Below are positions 52,860 through 62,712 of a DNA stretch of 64,000 bases, piece after piece. The stretch covers positions 62,001 through 126,000 of the forward strand of contig CAXSAZ010000010.1 in the NCBI GenBank assembly GCA_964235485.1, given 5' to 3'. Position 1 is the first letter of the stretch. Each line of letters starts with the position of its first letter. The notes below the pieces were generated by a model. The model was not told the DNA's origin, searched no databases, and saw only the letters and a list, made by a program, of their open reading frames with translations. The DNA comes from CAHJXG01 sp964235485 (GTDB taxonomy: Bacteria; Pseudomonadota; Alphaproteobacteria; Acetobacterales; Acetobacteraceae). A program made the position numbers and the translations under genes.

Positions 52860-54370
52860 GCGCCACCTCCCTGGCCGGTTTGCGGCCGGCGTTCGCCCCC
52901 GCTGCCGCCGGGCTTTCGCTGGGCCTCCTCGGCTGGGTGCTGCTGTTCCTGCCGGAGTGCGTGGCGGCGGTCGGGGTTTGGCAGGCTTCGGACACCTACG
53001 GGCACTGCTTCCTCATCCTCCCCATGGCGGCCTACCTCGCCTGGGACCGCCGGGCCGCCTTGGCCGGCTTGACGCCCCGGCCCCTGCCCGTCCTGGCGCC
53101 GCTCGCGCTGCCGCTTGCAGCCATCTGGTTCCTGGCCGAACGGCTGGGCATCATGGAGGGCCGGCAACTGGTCGCCATCGCGGCATTGGAGCTGCTGGTC
53201 CTGGCGGTGCTGGGCTGGCGCTTGTTCCGCGCCTTGCTGGCGCCGCTGCTGTTCCTGGTGTTCCTCGTGCCGTTCGGCGCTTTCGTCACGCCGGCGCTGC
53301 AGCAGTTCACCGCGGGGTTCATCGTGCGGGGGCTGAACGTCCTCGGCGTCGCGAACTACGCCACCGACCTCACCATCGAGATCTCCGCGGGCGTGTTCTA
53401 CGTGGCGGAGGCCTGCGCCGGCCTGCGCTTCCTGATCGCGGCCGTGGCGTTCGGCGTGTTCTACGCCCTGCTGAACTACCGCAGCCCGGGCCGCCGCCTG
53501 CTGTTCGTGGCCGCGTCGATCGTGGTGCCGGTCCTCGCCAACGGGGTCCGCGCGCTGGGCATCGTCCTGCTCGGGGCCATCCTCGGCAGCGCCAACGCGG
53601 CGGCGGCCGACCACATCATCTACGGCTGGGTGTTCTTCTCCGTGGTCATGCTGCTGCTGGTCGCGGGCGGGATGCCGTTCCGCGAGGACCCGGCGGCCCC
53701 GGCGCCGGCCAGCCCGCCCGGCGCGGCGCCCACGGAAGCCCGGCCGGCCTGGGCCGCCGCCGCGGTCATCCTCCCCCTGGCCGCCGGCCCGGCCGCCGCG
53801 ATGCTGCTCGCGCGCCAAGTCACGCCGGCCTTGTTCACCGAAGCCTTGACGTTCGCGACGCCGCCGGGCTGCACGGCCGACCCTGCACCGGCGCCCGTTC
53901 TGCCGGCGCAGCGCGTCACGACCACCCTGTCCTGCGCGGGGCAGCAGTTGGTCGTGACGGTCGGGGCCTTCCCGCGCCGCTCCACCGCGAACAGCCTGGT
54001 GCGGGAGCGTCGGCGCATCACCGGCGAACTCTCCGCCGAGGAAGCAACGTCCGCCCCGTTGCCGACGGCGCAGGCGGGGGGCAACTGGTCGCTGATCCAC
54101 ACGGTCGGCCCGGCCCGCTCCGTCGCGGTCGCAAGCTGGACCGACGGCGCGCCGGCCCCGGACGGCATGGCGGGCCGCATCCGCCAAGCGCGCGACAGCC
54201 TGTTCGGCACTGCCTACGCGCCGGTCCTGGTCGCCGCCGCCATCGAGTCGCCCAAACGGCTCAGCCCCACCGAGCAGCAACGGACCGACGCCTTGCTGCG
54301 CGCCTTCGTGGACGCGCAGACCGACCTGACCGCGCGGGTCGCGGCGGCGGCAGAAAGCGCGCAGCAGTAA
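52856..54370 (+). CDS. xrtA: Exosortase A fused to an EpsI domain
   Basis: A 504-residue protein. Residues 1-285 form the multi-span exosortase A, a membrane transpeptidase-like enzyme that processes PEP-CTERM tails. Catalytic Cys187 (YVAEACAGLRFL), Arg232 (ANGVRALGIVLLG) and His253 (ADHIIYGWVFF) are present. After a Pro/Ala linker and one more span, residues from about 330 form the EpsI domain with TLSCAGQQLVVTVGAFPRR. Fusion of the two occurs in several XrtA loci. The stop TAA is the left flank of the palindromic element at 54371. Confidence 0.95.
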   Translation: MSATSLAGLRPAFAPAAAGLSLGLLGWVLLFLPECVAAVGVWQASDTYGHCFLILPMAAYLAWDRRAALAGLTPRPLPVLAPLALPLAAIWFLAERLGIMEGRQLVAIAALELLVLAVLGWRLFRALLAPLLFLVFLVPFGAFVTPALQQFTAGFIVRGLNVLGVANYATDLTIEISAGVFYVAEACAGLRFLIAAVAFGVFYALLNYRSPGRRLLFVAASIVVPVLANGVRALGIVLLGAILGSANAAAADHIIYGWVFFSVVMLLLVAGGMPFREDPAAPAPASPPGAAPTEARPAWAAAAVILPLAAGPAAAMLLARQVTPALFTEALTFATPPGCTADPAPAPVLPAQRVTTTLSCAGQQLVVTVGAFPRRSTANSLVRERRRITGELSAEEATSAPLPTAQAGGNWSLIHTVGPARSVAVASWTDGAPAPDGMAGRIRQARDSLFGTAYAPVLVAAAIESPKRLSPTEQQRTDALLRAFVDAQTDLTARVAAAAESAQQ

Positions 54371-54493
54371 TACGGGCGGCTTGGTTGAATGACCGTCAAC
54401 CGCCGATGGGCACCCATCCTACGGCACGGGTCGCGTAGAATGGGTGAAACCCATCAGCAACCGCACACGGGCCCATCAATGGTGCCGCCCGTA
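54371..54493. repeat. 123-bp palindromic element with TAA direct repeats
   Basis: The ends TACGGGCGGC (54371-54380) and GCCGCCCGTA (54484-54493) are perfect 10-bp inverted repeats, flanked on both sides by TAA (54368-54370, which is the exosortase stop codon, and 54494-54496). Inside are three hairpins: GGTTGA/TCAACC (54383-54401), GATGGG/CCCATC (54405-54418) and ATGGGT/ACCCAT (54440-54454). The last two resemble the GGGTGAAACCCAT-type REP/BIME repeats of many proteobacteria. No ORF. It could be a MITE/REP insertion or a bidirectional terminator between convergent genes. Confidence 0.65.
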
Positions 54494-54503
54494 TAAGGCG
54501 GCG

Positions 54504-55760
54504 CTACGCGGGCAGCCCGCCCTCGTGCTTATCGAGGAGGGGTTGCACGAACTCCGCCAGGTCGCCGCCCGGAAACAAATACCCGGCGACGCCGGCCGCG
54601 GCAGCGGCGGCCATGTCAGTCGCCTGATCGCCGACCAGCACGCACCGCCCAGGGTCGAGGTCCCAGGCGCGCAACAGGTCCAGGATCATGCCGGGCTGCG
54701 GCTTGCGCCAGGAACTGCTGCGCCGGTAGGCCGCAACAGTGGCCTCCGGATGGAACGGGCAGTAGCGCACGTCGTCGATGGTGCCGCCGGCGCGCAGCGC
54801 TTCCTCCCCCATCCAGCGGTGCAGGTCCTGCACCGCCGCCTCGTCATACAGGCCGCGCGCCACGCCGGACTGGTTGGTGACGATGAAGACGTGCCAGCCG
54901 CGGGCATGGGCCAGGCGGATCGCGGCCTTGGCGCCGGGCATCCACTCGAGGCGGTCCCGCGTGCCGACCCAGCCATGGTCGACGTTGCACACCCCGTCCC
55001 GATCGAGGAACAGGGCGGGCCGGGCCAGTTGCCGGGGCAGCTCGGATTGGGCGCGTTCCAAGTCGGGCGGGATGCCGATGTCGATGAACCAGCCCGCGCT
55101 TTCCGTTCCGCGCAGCAGGCCGTCGCGGGCCAGGCCGGGCAGCACGTCCCGCTCCAGCGAGCACACCGGCGCCGTGCGGTCCACGACCCGGCGGTCCAGA
55201 CGGTAGATGCCGCCGTTGATGAGGCCGGCGGAACGCTCCGCGTTTGCGCCGGCGGAACCCGGAGGGTTCGCGCCGGGCGCCGGGCGTTCCCGAAACGCCG
55301 TGATCCGGTCGCCGTCCAGCTCGACCACGCCGTAGCGTGACACGTCCGGGAGGCGGCGCAACGCCAGGCGGCCCATCACCCCCGGCTCGGGGACGAGCAG
55401 CGGGGCGAGGTCGCAATCGAACAGCGAGTCGCCGTTCAGCAGCAGGAAATTGTCGTGCAGATGCTCCCGGGCGTGGTGCAGCGCGCCCCCGGTGCCGGCG
55501 CGGACCGGCTCCTCGCTGACCGCAAGCGTCACCGCCCGCGGCAAACGCTCGCGCAGGTCCTGCAGACCCGCTTGCAGGACCTCCGACAGGTGGCCGGTCA
55601 GCAGCAGCACGTCGGTGATGCCGTAGCGCGCCACCTCTCGCAGCAGCCACGCCAGGAACGGCCGGTCGCCGACGGTCAGCAGCGGCTTCGGGACCGTCGC
55701 CGTGGCGGCGCCGAGGCGGGTGCCGAGGCCGCCCACCAGGACCGCGCACTGCCGGATCAA
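54504..55760 (-). CDS. Fusion of sugar nucleotidyltransferase and HAD-IIIA phosphatase (GmhB-like)
   Basis: A 418-residue two-domain protein. Residues 1-230 are a nucleotidyltransferase (AVLVGGLGTRLG, P-K-P-L-L, LLNGDSLFDCD). Residues from about 240 are a HAD phosphatase with nucleophile LFLDRDGVCNVD, VFIVTNQSGVARG and LVGDQATDMAAA. This resembles heptose-1,7-bisphosphate phosphatase plus heptose-1-phosphate nucleotidyltransferase in one chain. The zinc loop has only C-x-x-H (CPFHPEA); the C-x-C half seen in GmhB is missing (YRRSSSWRKPQ). The TTG 55760 start is where similarity begins and is uncertain. It probably makes a nucleotide-activated sugar for the exopolysaccharide. Confidence 0.82.
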   Translation of the reverse strand: MIRQCAVLVGGLGTRLGAATATVPKPLLTVGDRPFLAWLLREVARYGITDVLLLTGHLSEVLQAGLQDLRERLPRAVTLAVSEEPVRAGTGGALHHAREHLHDNFLLLNGDSLFDCDLAPLLVPEPGVMGRLALRRLPDVSRYGVVELDGDRITAFRERPAPGANPPGSAGANAERSAGLINGGIYRLDRRVVDRTAPVCSLERDVLPGLARDGLLRGTESAGWFIDIGIPPDLERAQSELPRQLARPALFLDRDGVCNVDHGWVGTRDRLEWMPGAKAAIRLAHARGWHVFIVTNQSGVARGLYDEAAVQDLHRWMGEEALRAGGTIDDVRYCPFHPEATVAAYRRSSSWRKPQPGMILDLLRAWDLDPGRCVLVGDQATDMAAAAAAGVAGYLFPGGDLAEFVQPLLDKHEGGLPA

Positions 55761-55896
55761 CAGGGACGCGCCTGCCGGACGGGACCGGAAACCCGCTGCG
55801 GCCGGCCCGATGCGGGCATTCGTCCTGTTCCCATAACGCAAGGGGCACCCATGCCGGATGCGGCCCAAGCACCGCCACGGTGGCCTCCCTGCGCCA

Positions 55897-56097
55897 TCAC
55901 CCGGCGCCGAGCAGCCTGAGCACCGCCGCAAGACCAACCCAGAGCGCCAGGGACAGCCCCGCGATCACCGGCACGGCAACCCTCCACGGCCAGGGCGACG
56001 GCCGGTCGGCCACGGCGTGCGCAGCTTGGTCAGCCCCGTCATCTGCGGCCGGTTCGAGCAAGGCTGGGTTGAACGGCGCTCGATGGGAGGACGGCAT
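55897..56097 (-). CDS. Small single-span membrane protein
   Basis: A 66-residue ORF with an acidic N-terminal half (LEPAADDGADQ) and one C-terminal span (WRVAVPVIAGLSLALWVGLA). It fills the otherwise empty space between the chain-length determinant gene and the nucleotidyltransferase gene, on the same strand. The hydrophobic segment bounded by Trp/Arg looks selected rather than random. No known family recognised. Confidence 0.5.
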   Translation of the reverse strand: MPSSHRAPFNPALLEPAADDGADQAAHAVADRPSPWPWRVAVPVIAGLSLALWVGLAAVLRLLGAG

Positions 56098-56179
56098 GGG
56101 GGCACCTTCAGCTCGGCTGCGCCATCCTACCGCAATTTGTTCAACAGAACCTAACGCCTCCGGACGCGCGGATGACCGC

Positions 56180-57709
56180 TCAAACCACCACGGCCGTCTT
56201 CACCAGCCGCATCAGCAGGCCCGTGTAAAGGATCATCGGCACCGACACGGCCAGCGCGAACACGCCGATGGCCAGGGCGCGCCGGCTGAACGACACGGTT
56301 TCCCCCAGGAACGACACGCCGCCCACGACCAGGAAACCCATCGCGCGCAGGTCCTCAACCGTATGGAACGACTGGTCCATCTGCACGAGCAGCAGCGCCA
56401 AGCCGACCCCGGCGGCGAGTCCCGCCGCCAGCACGCCGGACACCAGCAGCACCCGCTTGGGCGCGACGGGGTTCTGCGGGACCTGCGGGGGGTCGATGAC
56501 CTGCACCTTCACCTTGTCCCCGTCCGCCTCCGCGGCGCTGGAAATCCGCATCGATTCGCGGCGTGCCAGCAGGTCGTCGTAGTTCCTGCGCAGCACCTCG
56601 TAGTCGCGGTTCACGTTGGCGAAGTCCGCCTGCAGTTGCGGCGCGCCCCGCGCGATCTCCTCCAAGCGGTCGCGTTCGCGGGTTGCGTCCTGGATTTGCC
56701 GCTGCAGGGAGGCGATCACCGCGTCGTTCTCGATGTTGCGCACCTTGAGCTGCTCGAACACCGGGTTGGGCACCGAACGGTTGCGCGGCCCGCTGCGCGG
56801 CGCAGCGCCGGAGTCGTTGCTGCCCGCCCCGCCCGCCCGGAGGGCCGCGACCAGGTTGCGCTGCGCCACCACGTCCGGGCTTTGCTCGGTGTAGCGCAGG
56901 CGCAGTTCCTGCAGCGTGCGCTCGGCCTCATACAAGCGCGACGGGCCGCCGACGCCGCCGGGGCCGTCATCGGTCGCGAGGAGCTGCGGCGTGGTTGTCA
57001 GCTCGTGGGCGAGCGCCTCGCGCCGGGCGATGGCATCCAGCAACTGCCCTTGCAGCGCGCGGACGTTGCCCTTCTGCGCTTCGAGCCGCGACGCGCCGCC
57101 GTCCCCGGCCGGCAGGATGTCGATATACTTGGCGCGGAACTCGGCCCGCTTGCGCTCGGCTTCCTGCAACTGGCGCTCATACAGGGCGATCTGCGCCGCC
57201 AGGAACTTGCCGGCGTTTTCCAAGTCGTTGCGGTTGTTGCCGGTCTTGCTCTCGACAAAGGTGGTCAGCATCGTCCGCACCACGTCAAACGCCAGCTTGG
57301 GCGACGTGCTGCGATAGGCGATGGTGAACAGGTTGCGCGTTTGCGGCGTGATCCGGATGTCCGCCGCAAGCTGGGCCACCAACGACTCGCGGTCGGCCGC
57401 CCCTTTCAGGTCCAGCTCAAGATCGGTCTTGGAAATCAGCTTCTCCAGGTTCGGCCGGCTCAGCAGCGTGCGCTGCAGCACGTCGAGCTGGGCAGCCGAG
57501 GCGCTATCGACCGCGATGCCGCGCAGCAGCGGCGTCAGCACGACATCGGCATCGACGTAAAGCCGGGCGCTCGCCTCGTAGGTGTTCGGGATGGTGAACG
57601 TCACGGCCCAGCCGACCACGCAGACCAGCCAGGAAAAGAACACCGCCGGCCAGCGATAGCGCCAAGCCGCCGTGATCTGCTTGCGCAGCAGGACCTGCAA
57701 TGCGTGCAT
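56180..57709 (-). CDS. XrtA-system polysaccharide chain-length determinant (TIGR03007-like, Wzz/EpsF type)
   Basis: A 509-residue inner-membrane protein. The first span is near residues 20-42 (FSWLVCVVGWAVTF) with the Wzz domain following (PNTYEASARLYVD). A long periplasmic coiled coil runs over about 150-390, a second span lies near 425-445 (VLLVSGVLAAGLAAGVGLAL), and further hydrophobic stretches end the protein. No kinase domain is attached, so the tyrosine autokinase at 45836 is the probable partner. It controls polymer length and couples to the export lipoprotein encoded just upstream. Confidence 0.92.
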   Translation of the reverse strand: MHALQVLLRKQITAAWRYRWPAVFFSWLVCVVGWAVTFTIPNTYEASARLYVDADVVLTPLLRGIAVDSASAAQLDVLQRTLLSRPNLEKLISKTDLELDLKGAADRESLVAQLAADIRITPQTRNLFTIAYRSTSPKLAFDVVRTMLTTFVESKTGNNRNDLENAGKFLAAQIALYERQLQEAERKRAEFRAKYIDILPAGDGGASRLEAQKGNVRALQGQLLDAIARREALAHELTTTPQLLATDDGPGGVGGPSRLYEAERTLQELRLRYTEQSPDVVAQRNLVAALRAGGAGSNDSGAAPRSGPRNRSVPNPVFEQLKVRNIENDAVIASLQRQIQDATRERDRLEEIARGAPQLQADFANVNRDYEVLRRNYDDLLARRESMRISSAAEADGDKVKVQVIDPPQVPQNPVAPKRVLLVSGVLAAGLAAGVGLALLLVQMDQSFHTVEDLRAMGFLVVGGVSFLGETVSFSRRALAIGVFALAVSVPMILYTGLLMRLVKTAVVV

Positions 57710-57764
57710 GGATGCGTAAACTCCGAAGCTCTAGCCGTGAGTGCGTGAGTTCCTGGCCGGCCGA

Positions 57765-58406
57765 TCAGAACCAGCTTTGCGGAATGATCAGCGTGTCGCC
57801 CGGCAGCATCGCGACGTTCTGGTCGATGTCCCCGTCCCGCAGCAGGTCGCTCAGCCGGACCTTGAGGGTCTGCCGCGCCCCGTCCACGTCGCGCACGATC
57901 ACCGAACGGTTGCCTGCGGCGTAGCGGGTCAGGCCCTTGGTCTGGATCATCACGTCCAGCACCGTCATCTTGTCGCGATACGGAATGGCCAGCGGCTCCG
58001 TCGCTTCCCCGATGACCCGGATTTGCCGGTCCAGCGGCCCGTTGAAGCCGCTGACGATCACCGAAACGTTCGGCTCCTTCACGTATTCCTTCAGCTTCTC
58101 CTCGATGTCCTTGGACAGCGCCGTGGGCGTCTTGCCGGCGGCGGCGATGTCGGGGATCAGCGGCAGCGAAACCCGTCCGTCGGGACGCACGGCGAGGTTC
58201 GGCACGCTCAGTTGCGGGGATTGGTAAACGAACACGCTCAGTTGGTCGCCGGGTCCGATCAAATAGGGCGCGCTCGCCGCCAGGCCGTCCGGCCGGACGG
58301 CCGACGCTTCCGGAATGCCCCGCTGGCAGCCTGCCAGCGCCGGCACGGCCAACGCCAGCGCCGCGGCCCAGCGCCACCTCCGCCTCCAATCCTTGGCCAC
58401 CATCAT
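57765..58406 (-). CDS. XrtA-system polysaccharide export lipoprotein (TIGR03027-like, Wza type)
   Basis: A 213-residue lipoprotein with lipobox ALAGC at about residue 26. The Poly_export domain starts LIGPGDQLSVFVYQSPQLS, and one SLBB-like domain follows (VSLPLIPDIAAAG, VIVRDVDGARQ). It is shorter than Wza and matches the exosortase-linked export protein family. It forms the outer-membrane exit with the chain-length determinant. First gene of the minus-strand eps segment. Confidence 0.93.
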   Translation of the reverse strand: MMVAKDWRRRWRWAAALALAVPALAGCQRGIPEASAVRPDGLAASAPYLIGPGDQLSVFVYQSPQLSVPNLAVRPDGRVSLPLIPDIAAAGKTPTALSKDIEEKLKEYVKEPNVSVIVSGFNGPLDRQIRVIGEATEPLAIPYRDKMTVLDVMIQTKGLTRYAAGNRSVIVRDVDGARQTLKVRLSDLLRDGDIDQNVAMLPGDTLIIPQSWF

Positions 58407-58463
58407 CGCCTCGACTTCGCCCTGATCCCACCCAATCGCCGGGTCATCACCCGTGCCGCGCGA

Positions 58464-58538
58464 TGGTAGGCGCGGAAGGAGTTGAACCCCCGGCCTTTGC
58501 CATGTGATGGCAATGCTCTGCCACTGAGCTACACGCCT
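58464..58538 (-). tRNA. tRNA-Val (anticodon CAC)
   Basis: A full cloverleaf can be drawn on the minus strand: acceptor AGGCGTG pairs with CGCGCCT, D-stem GCTC/GAGC, anticodon stem TTGCC/GGCAA around loop ATCACAT (anticodon CAC, T33 present), variable AGGCC, T-arm GGGGG-TTCAACT-CCTTC, discriminator A, and an encoded CCA. It is 75 bases with CCA. It lies alone between the export lipoprotein and the epimerase. Confidence 0.95.
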
Positions 58539-58621
58539 GTATCGCTACGACAACGAACTTATGCCACAGCATCGCCGCCAACCGATACGAAATCGTGCGC
58601 GGAGACGGCGCTTGACGATTC

Positions 58622-59575
58622 CTAACCCGGCGTCGCGTGCTCGGGCGGCGCCTGCATGGGCAATGCCGCCAGGGTCGCCGCCAGGCCTTCGGCCAGCGAT
58701 GTCCGCGCCTTGATGCCGAGGGTCAGCGCCGCCAGCCGCGGCGACCCCACGGACTGCGCGATATCGCCGGGGCGCGGCGGACCGCGGCGGACGGTCGGCG
58801 TGCGCCGGGTCGCGACGCCGATGGCGTGCGCCAGTTCCGCCACCGACGTTTCCTGCCCCGTGCACACGTTCAGCAGGTAAGCGCCGGGCTGGTCGGCGAG
58901 GTGCTGCATCCCGGCGATCAGGTGCTTCACCACATCGCCCACGAACACGAAGTCCCGAGTCTGCGAGCCGTCCCCGTACACCGTCACCGGCTGGCCGGCC
59001 CCGATGGCCTTGGCAAAGATCGAGATGACGCCGCTATACGGGGAGGACGGGTCCTGGCGCGGCCCATACACGTTGAAGAAGCGGAACCCGACCGAGGGCA
59101 CGCCGTGGACCAGCAGGCCCACCCCGGCGTGCTGCTCGCTTCCCAGCTTGTCGGCGCCGTAGGCCGTGCGCGGCGCCGGCACGGCGTCCTCCCGCGCCAG
59201 CCCCGTCACGTTGCCATACACCGCCGCCGAGGAGGCATACACCACCGGCAGGCCGCCCAGCATCCGGGCCGCGTCATACACCGTGATCGTGCCGCCCAGG
59301 TTGACCCGGTGCGTGCCGAGCCAATCCTCGTTCGCCCGCACCACCGACGCCACCGCCGCCAAGTGGAAGCAGCCGGCGGCGCCCCGCAGCGCAAGCCGGA
59401 CCACGGCGGGGTCGCACACGTCGCCGCGGATCACCTCGCAACGCGGGTCCAGGTTCTCGATCCGTCCGGTCGAGAAGTCGTCCAGCACGCGCACATGGTG
59501 CCCCTGGGCCAGCAATGCGTCCGCCAGGTGCGATCCGATGAAGCCGGCGCCGCCGGTGATCGTGTAGGTCGTCAA
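58622..59575 (-). CDS. NAD-dependent epimerase/dehydratase (UDP-sugar 4-epimerase-like)
   Basis: A 317-residue extended short-chain dehydrogenase. TGGAGFIGSHL (residues 7-17) binds NAD, VLDDFSTG follows, and the catalytic Ser-Tyr-Lys lie in YASSAAVYG and TAYGADK. FFNVYGPRQDPSSPYSGVIS is typical of UDP-glucose/GlcNAc 4-epimerases. The start is TTG 59575 with GGAGG spaced 7 bases upstream. Probably supplies a sugar nucleotide for the exopolysaccharide. Confidence 0.92.
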   Translation of the reverse strand: MTTYTITGGAGFIGSHLADALLAQGHHVRVLDDFSTGRIENLDPRCEVIRGDVCDPAVVRLALRGAAGCFHLAAVASVVRANEDWLGTHRVNLGGTITVYDAARMLGGLPVVYASSAAVYGNVTGLAREDAVPAPRTAYGADKLGSEQHAGVGLLVHGVPSVGFRFFNVYGPRQDPSSPYSGVISIFAKAIGAGQPVTVYGDGSQTRDFVFVGDVVKHLIAGMQHLADQPGAYLLNVCTGQETSVAELAHAIGVATRRTPTVRRGPPRPGDIAQSVGSPRLAALTLGIKARTSLAEGLAATLAALPMQAPPEHATPG

Positions 59576-59642
59576 TCCCGCCTCCGTTGCGCGGCGTGCT
59601 GAAATCCCAGGGCCGGCCCGTAGCCGCCGGCTGGCCGGCCGT

Positions 59643-61466
<1,824 letters not shown>

Positions 61467-61662
61467 TAGGTCCCACTCCGATCAGTGCGGCCGGGTCCGC
61501 CCCTTGCTCCGGGCGTCACGCGGCCACCGCGCCGAAAAATACGACATCCCGGGCAACAAAAAGGCAAACCGGCTTGGCAACCCGAGATGGATGATGCCGT
61601 AGGCTACCACATTCCCCGCTCATTTCACAAGCATAATACAATAATTTCGACATCGACGCGAT
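61467..61662 (-). promoter_or_regulatory. Upstream region of glmS
   Basis: A 196-base gap. Its right half (61600-61660) is AT-rich. On the minus strand a TTGTGA-N18-TAGCCT pair could be a weak sigma-70 promoter for glmS. No conserved riboswitch fold was recognised. Confidence 0.3.
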
Positions 61663-62712
61663 TCATTGGAGCCGGTTGAGCGTGTCCCGGAGCGCCGCGC
61701 CGGCCGACTGCCGCGCCAAGGCCAGCAATCCCCGGGGGTCGCGGGGGTTGGCCAGCAGCACCCCGATGCGCCGCCGCCGTAGGCCAGACCAGGCGGCCTT
61801 GTAGGGATCGTCGCCCCGGCCGAAGTCGATCTCCGCGACGCCCTCCCCCAGCAAGTCCTGGATCATGTGGCCGGTCAGCACCGTGCCTGGCGACAGCGGG
61901 CGCCAAGCGTCGTCATGGGCCAGCTTCAGCACGGTGGCGGAGCCGCCCGTCACCGTCCAATACTGCGCCGCCACCGCCTGCGCGCCGGACCACAGCACGC
62001 CCAGCCGAAGCACGCCCGCCGCTGCGGCGCGCGGCAGCAGCGCGGCGGTGAAGCCGGGCGCGGCTTCCTGCGGCTTCCAGCTTCGCCGGTAAACGTCCTC
62101 GTAGGCCGCCATCGCGCGGTCCAGGCCGTCTCGCGACCGCACCAACTCGATCCGCACCCGGCGGTCGCGCGCACAGGCGCGGGTCTTGCGGCGGATCGTT
62201 TCGCGCAGCTGGCCCGGACGGGCGGCCAGGTAGTCCGGCCAGCCGCAGCCCGCGACCGGCTGGTGCCAGTTGCCGAAGTGTTCGAACCGCCGGGCATGGA
62301 GGCCGCCGTCCCGCAAACCCGCAAGCAATGGCGCCAGCCCGGGCCATGACGGGTCGAGCGCGTCGAGCAACAGCGTCGGCCAGCGCCGGCAATACGCGCC
62401 CAGCGCCGCCCCGGCACGCCGGATGTCTTGATCGGCCAAGCCCTGGGCCAGCAGCGGCTGGAACAGGCAAGTATAAACCGTCGATAAACCCCGCACCTGG
62501 CGGCCCGGCCCGTGCAGCAGCGGCAACATCGCCACCGGCCGGCCGTTGTCGCGGCACAGCAGGAACTCGGCGCGGCAGCCCGGCGGCAGGCCGGCCTCCA
62601 CCGTCGCCTCGAACCACGCGCGGCTCGATTGGAAGCCCGGCCCCGCGGCGAACAGCGCGTCCCATTCCTCGGGCACGTCGTGCAGCCCGGCCGCAGTCAC
62701 GTTGGGCGTCAT
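61663..62712 (-). CDS. GNAT/CelD-like acyltransferase (exopolysaccharide-associated)
   Basis: A 349-residue protein of the BcsL/CelD (Acetyltransf_6) group. The conserved LRETIRRKTRACARD and later FTAALLPRAAAAGVLRLGVL, QYWTVTGGSATVLKLAHDD, and FGRGDDPYKAAWS are visible. These are distantly FemAB-like and usually lie in polysaccharide loci. The ATG overlaps the upstream YdcF-like stop by 4 bases. Confidence 0.85.
   Translation of the reverse strand: MTPNVTAAGLHDVPEEWDALFAAGPGFQSSRAWFEATVEAGLPPGCRAEFLLCRDNGRPVAMLPLLHGPGRQVRGLSTVYTCLFQPLLAQGLADQDIRRAGAALGAYCRRWPTLLLDALDPSWPGLAPLLAGLRDGGLHARRFEHFGNWHQPVAGCGWPDYLAARPGQLRETIRRKTRACARDRRVRIELVRSRDGLDRAMAAYEDVYRRSWKPQEAAPGFTAALLPRAAAAGVLRLGVLWSGAQAVAAQYWTVTGGSATVLKLAHDDAWRPLSPGTVLTGHMIQDLLGEGVAEIDFGRGDDPYKAAWSGLRRRRIGVLLANPRDPRGLLALARQSAGAALRDTLNRLQ

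Noticed and set aside
61467..61662. glmS riboswitch/ribozyme
   Set aside because: No conserved ribozyme core recognisable; such ribozymes are known from Gram-positive bacteria, not this group.
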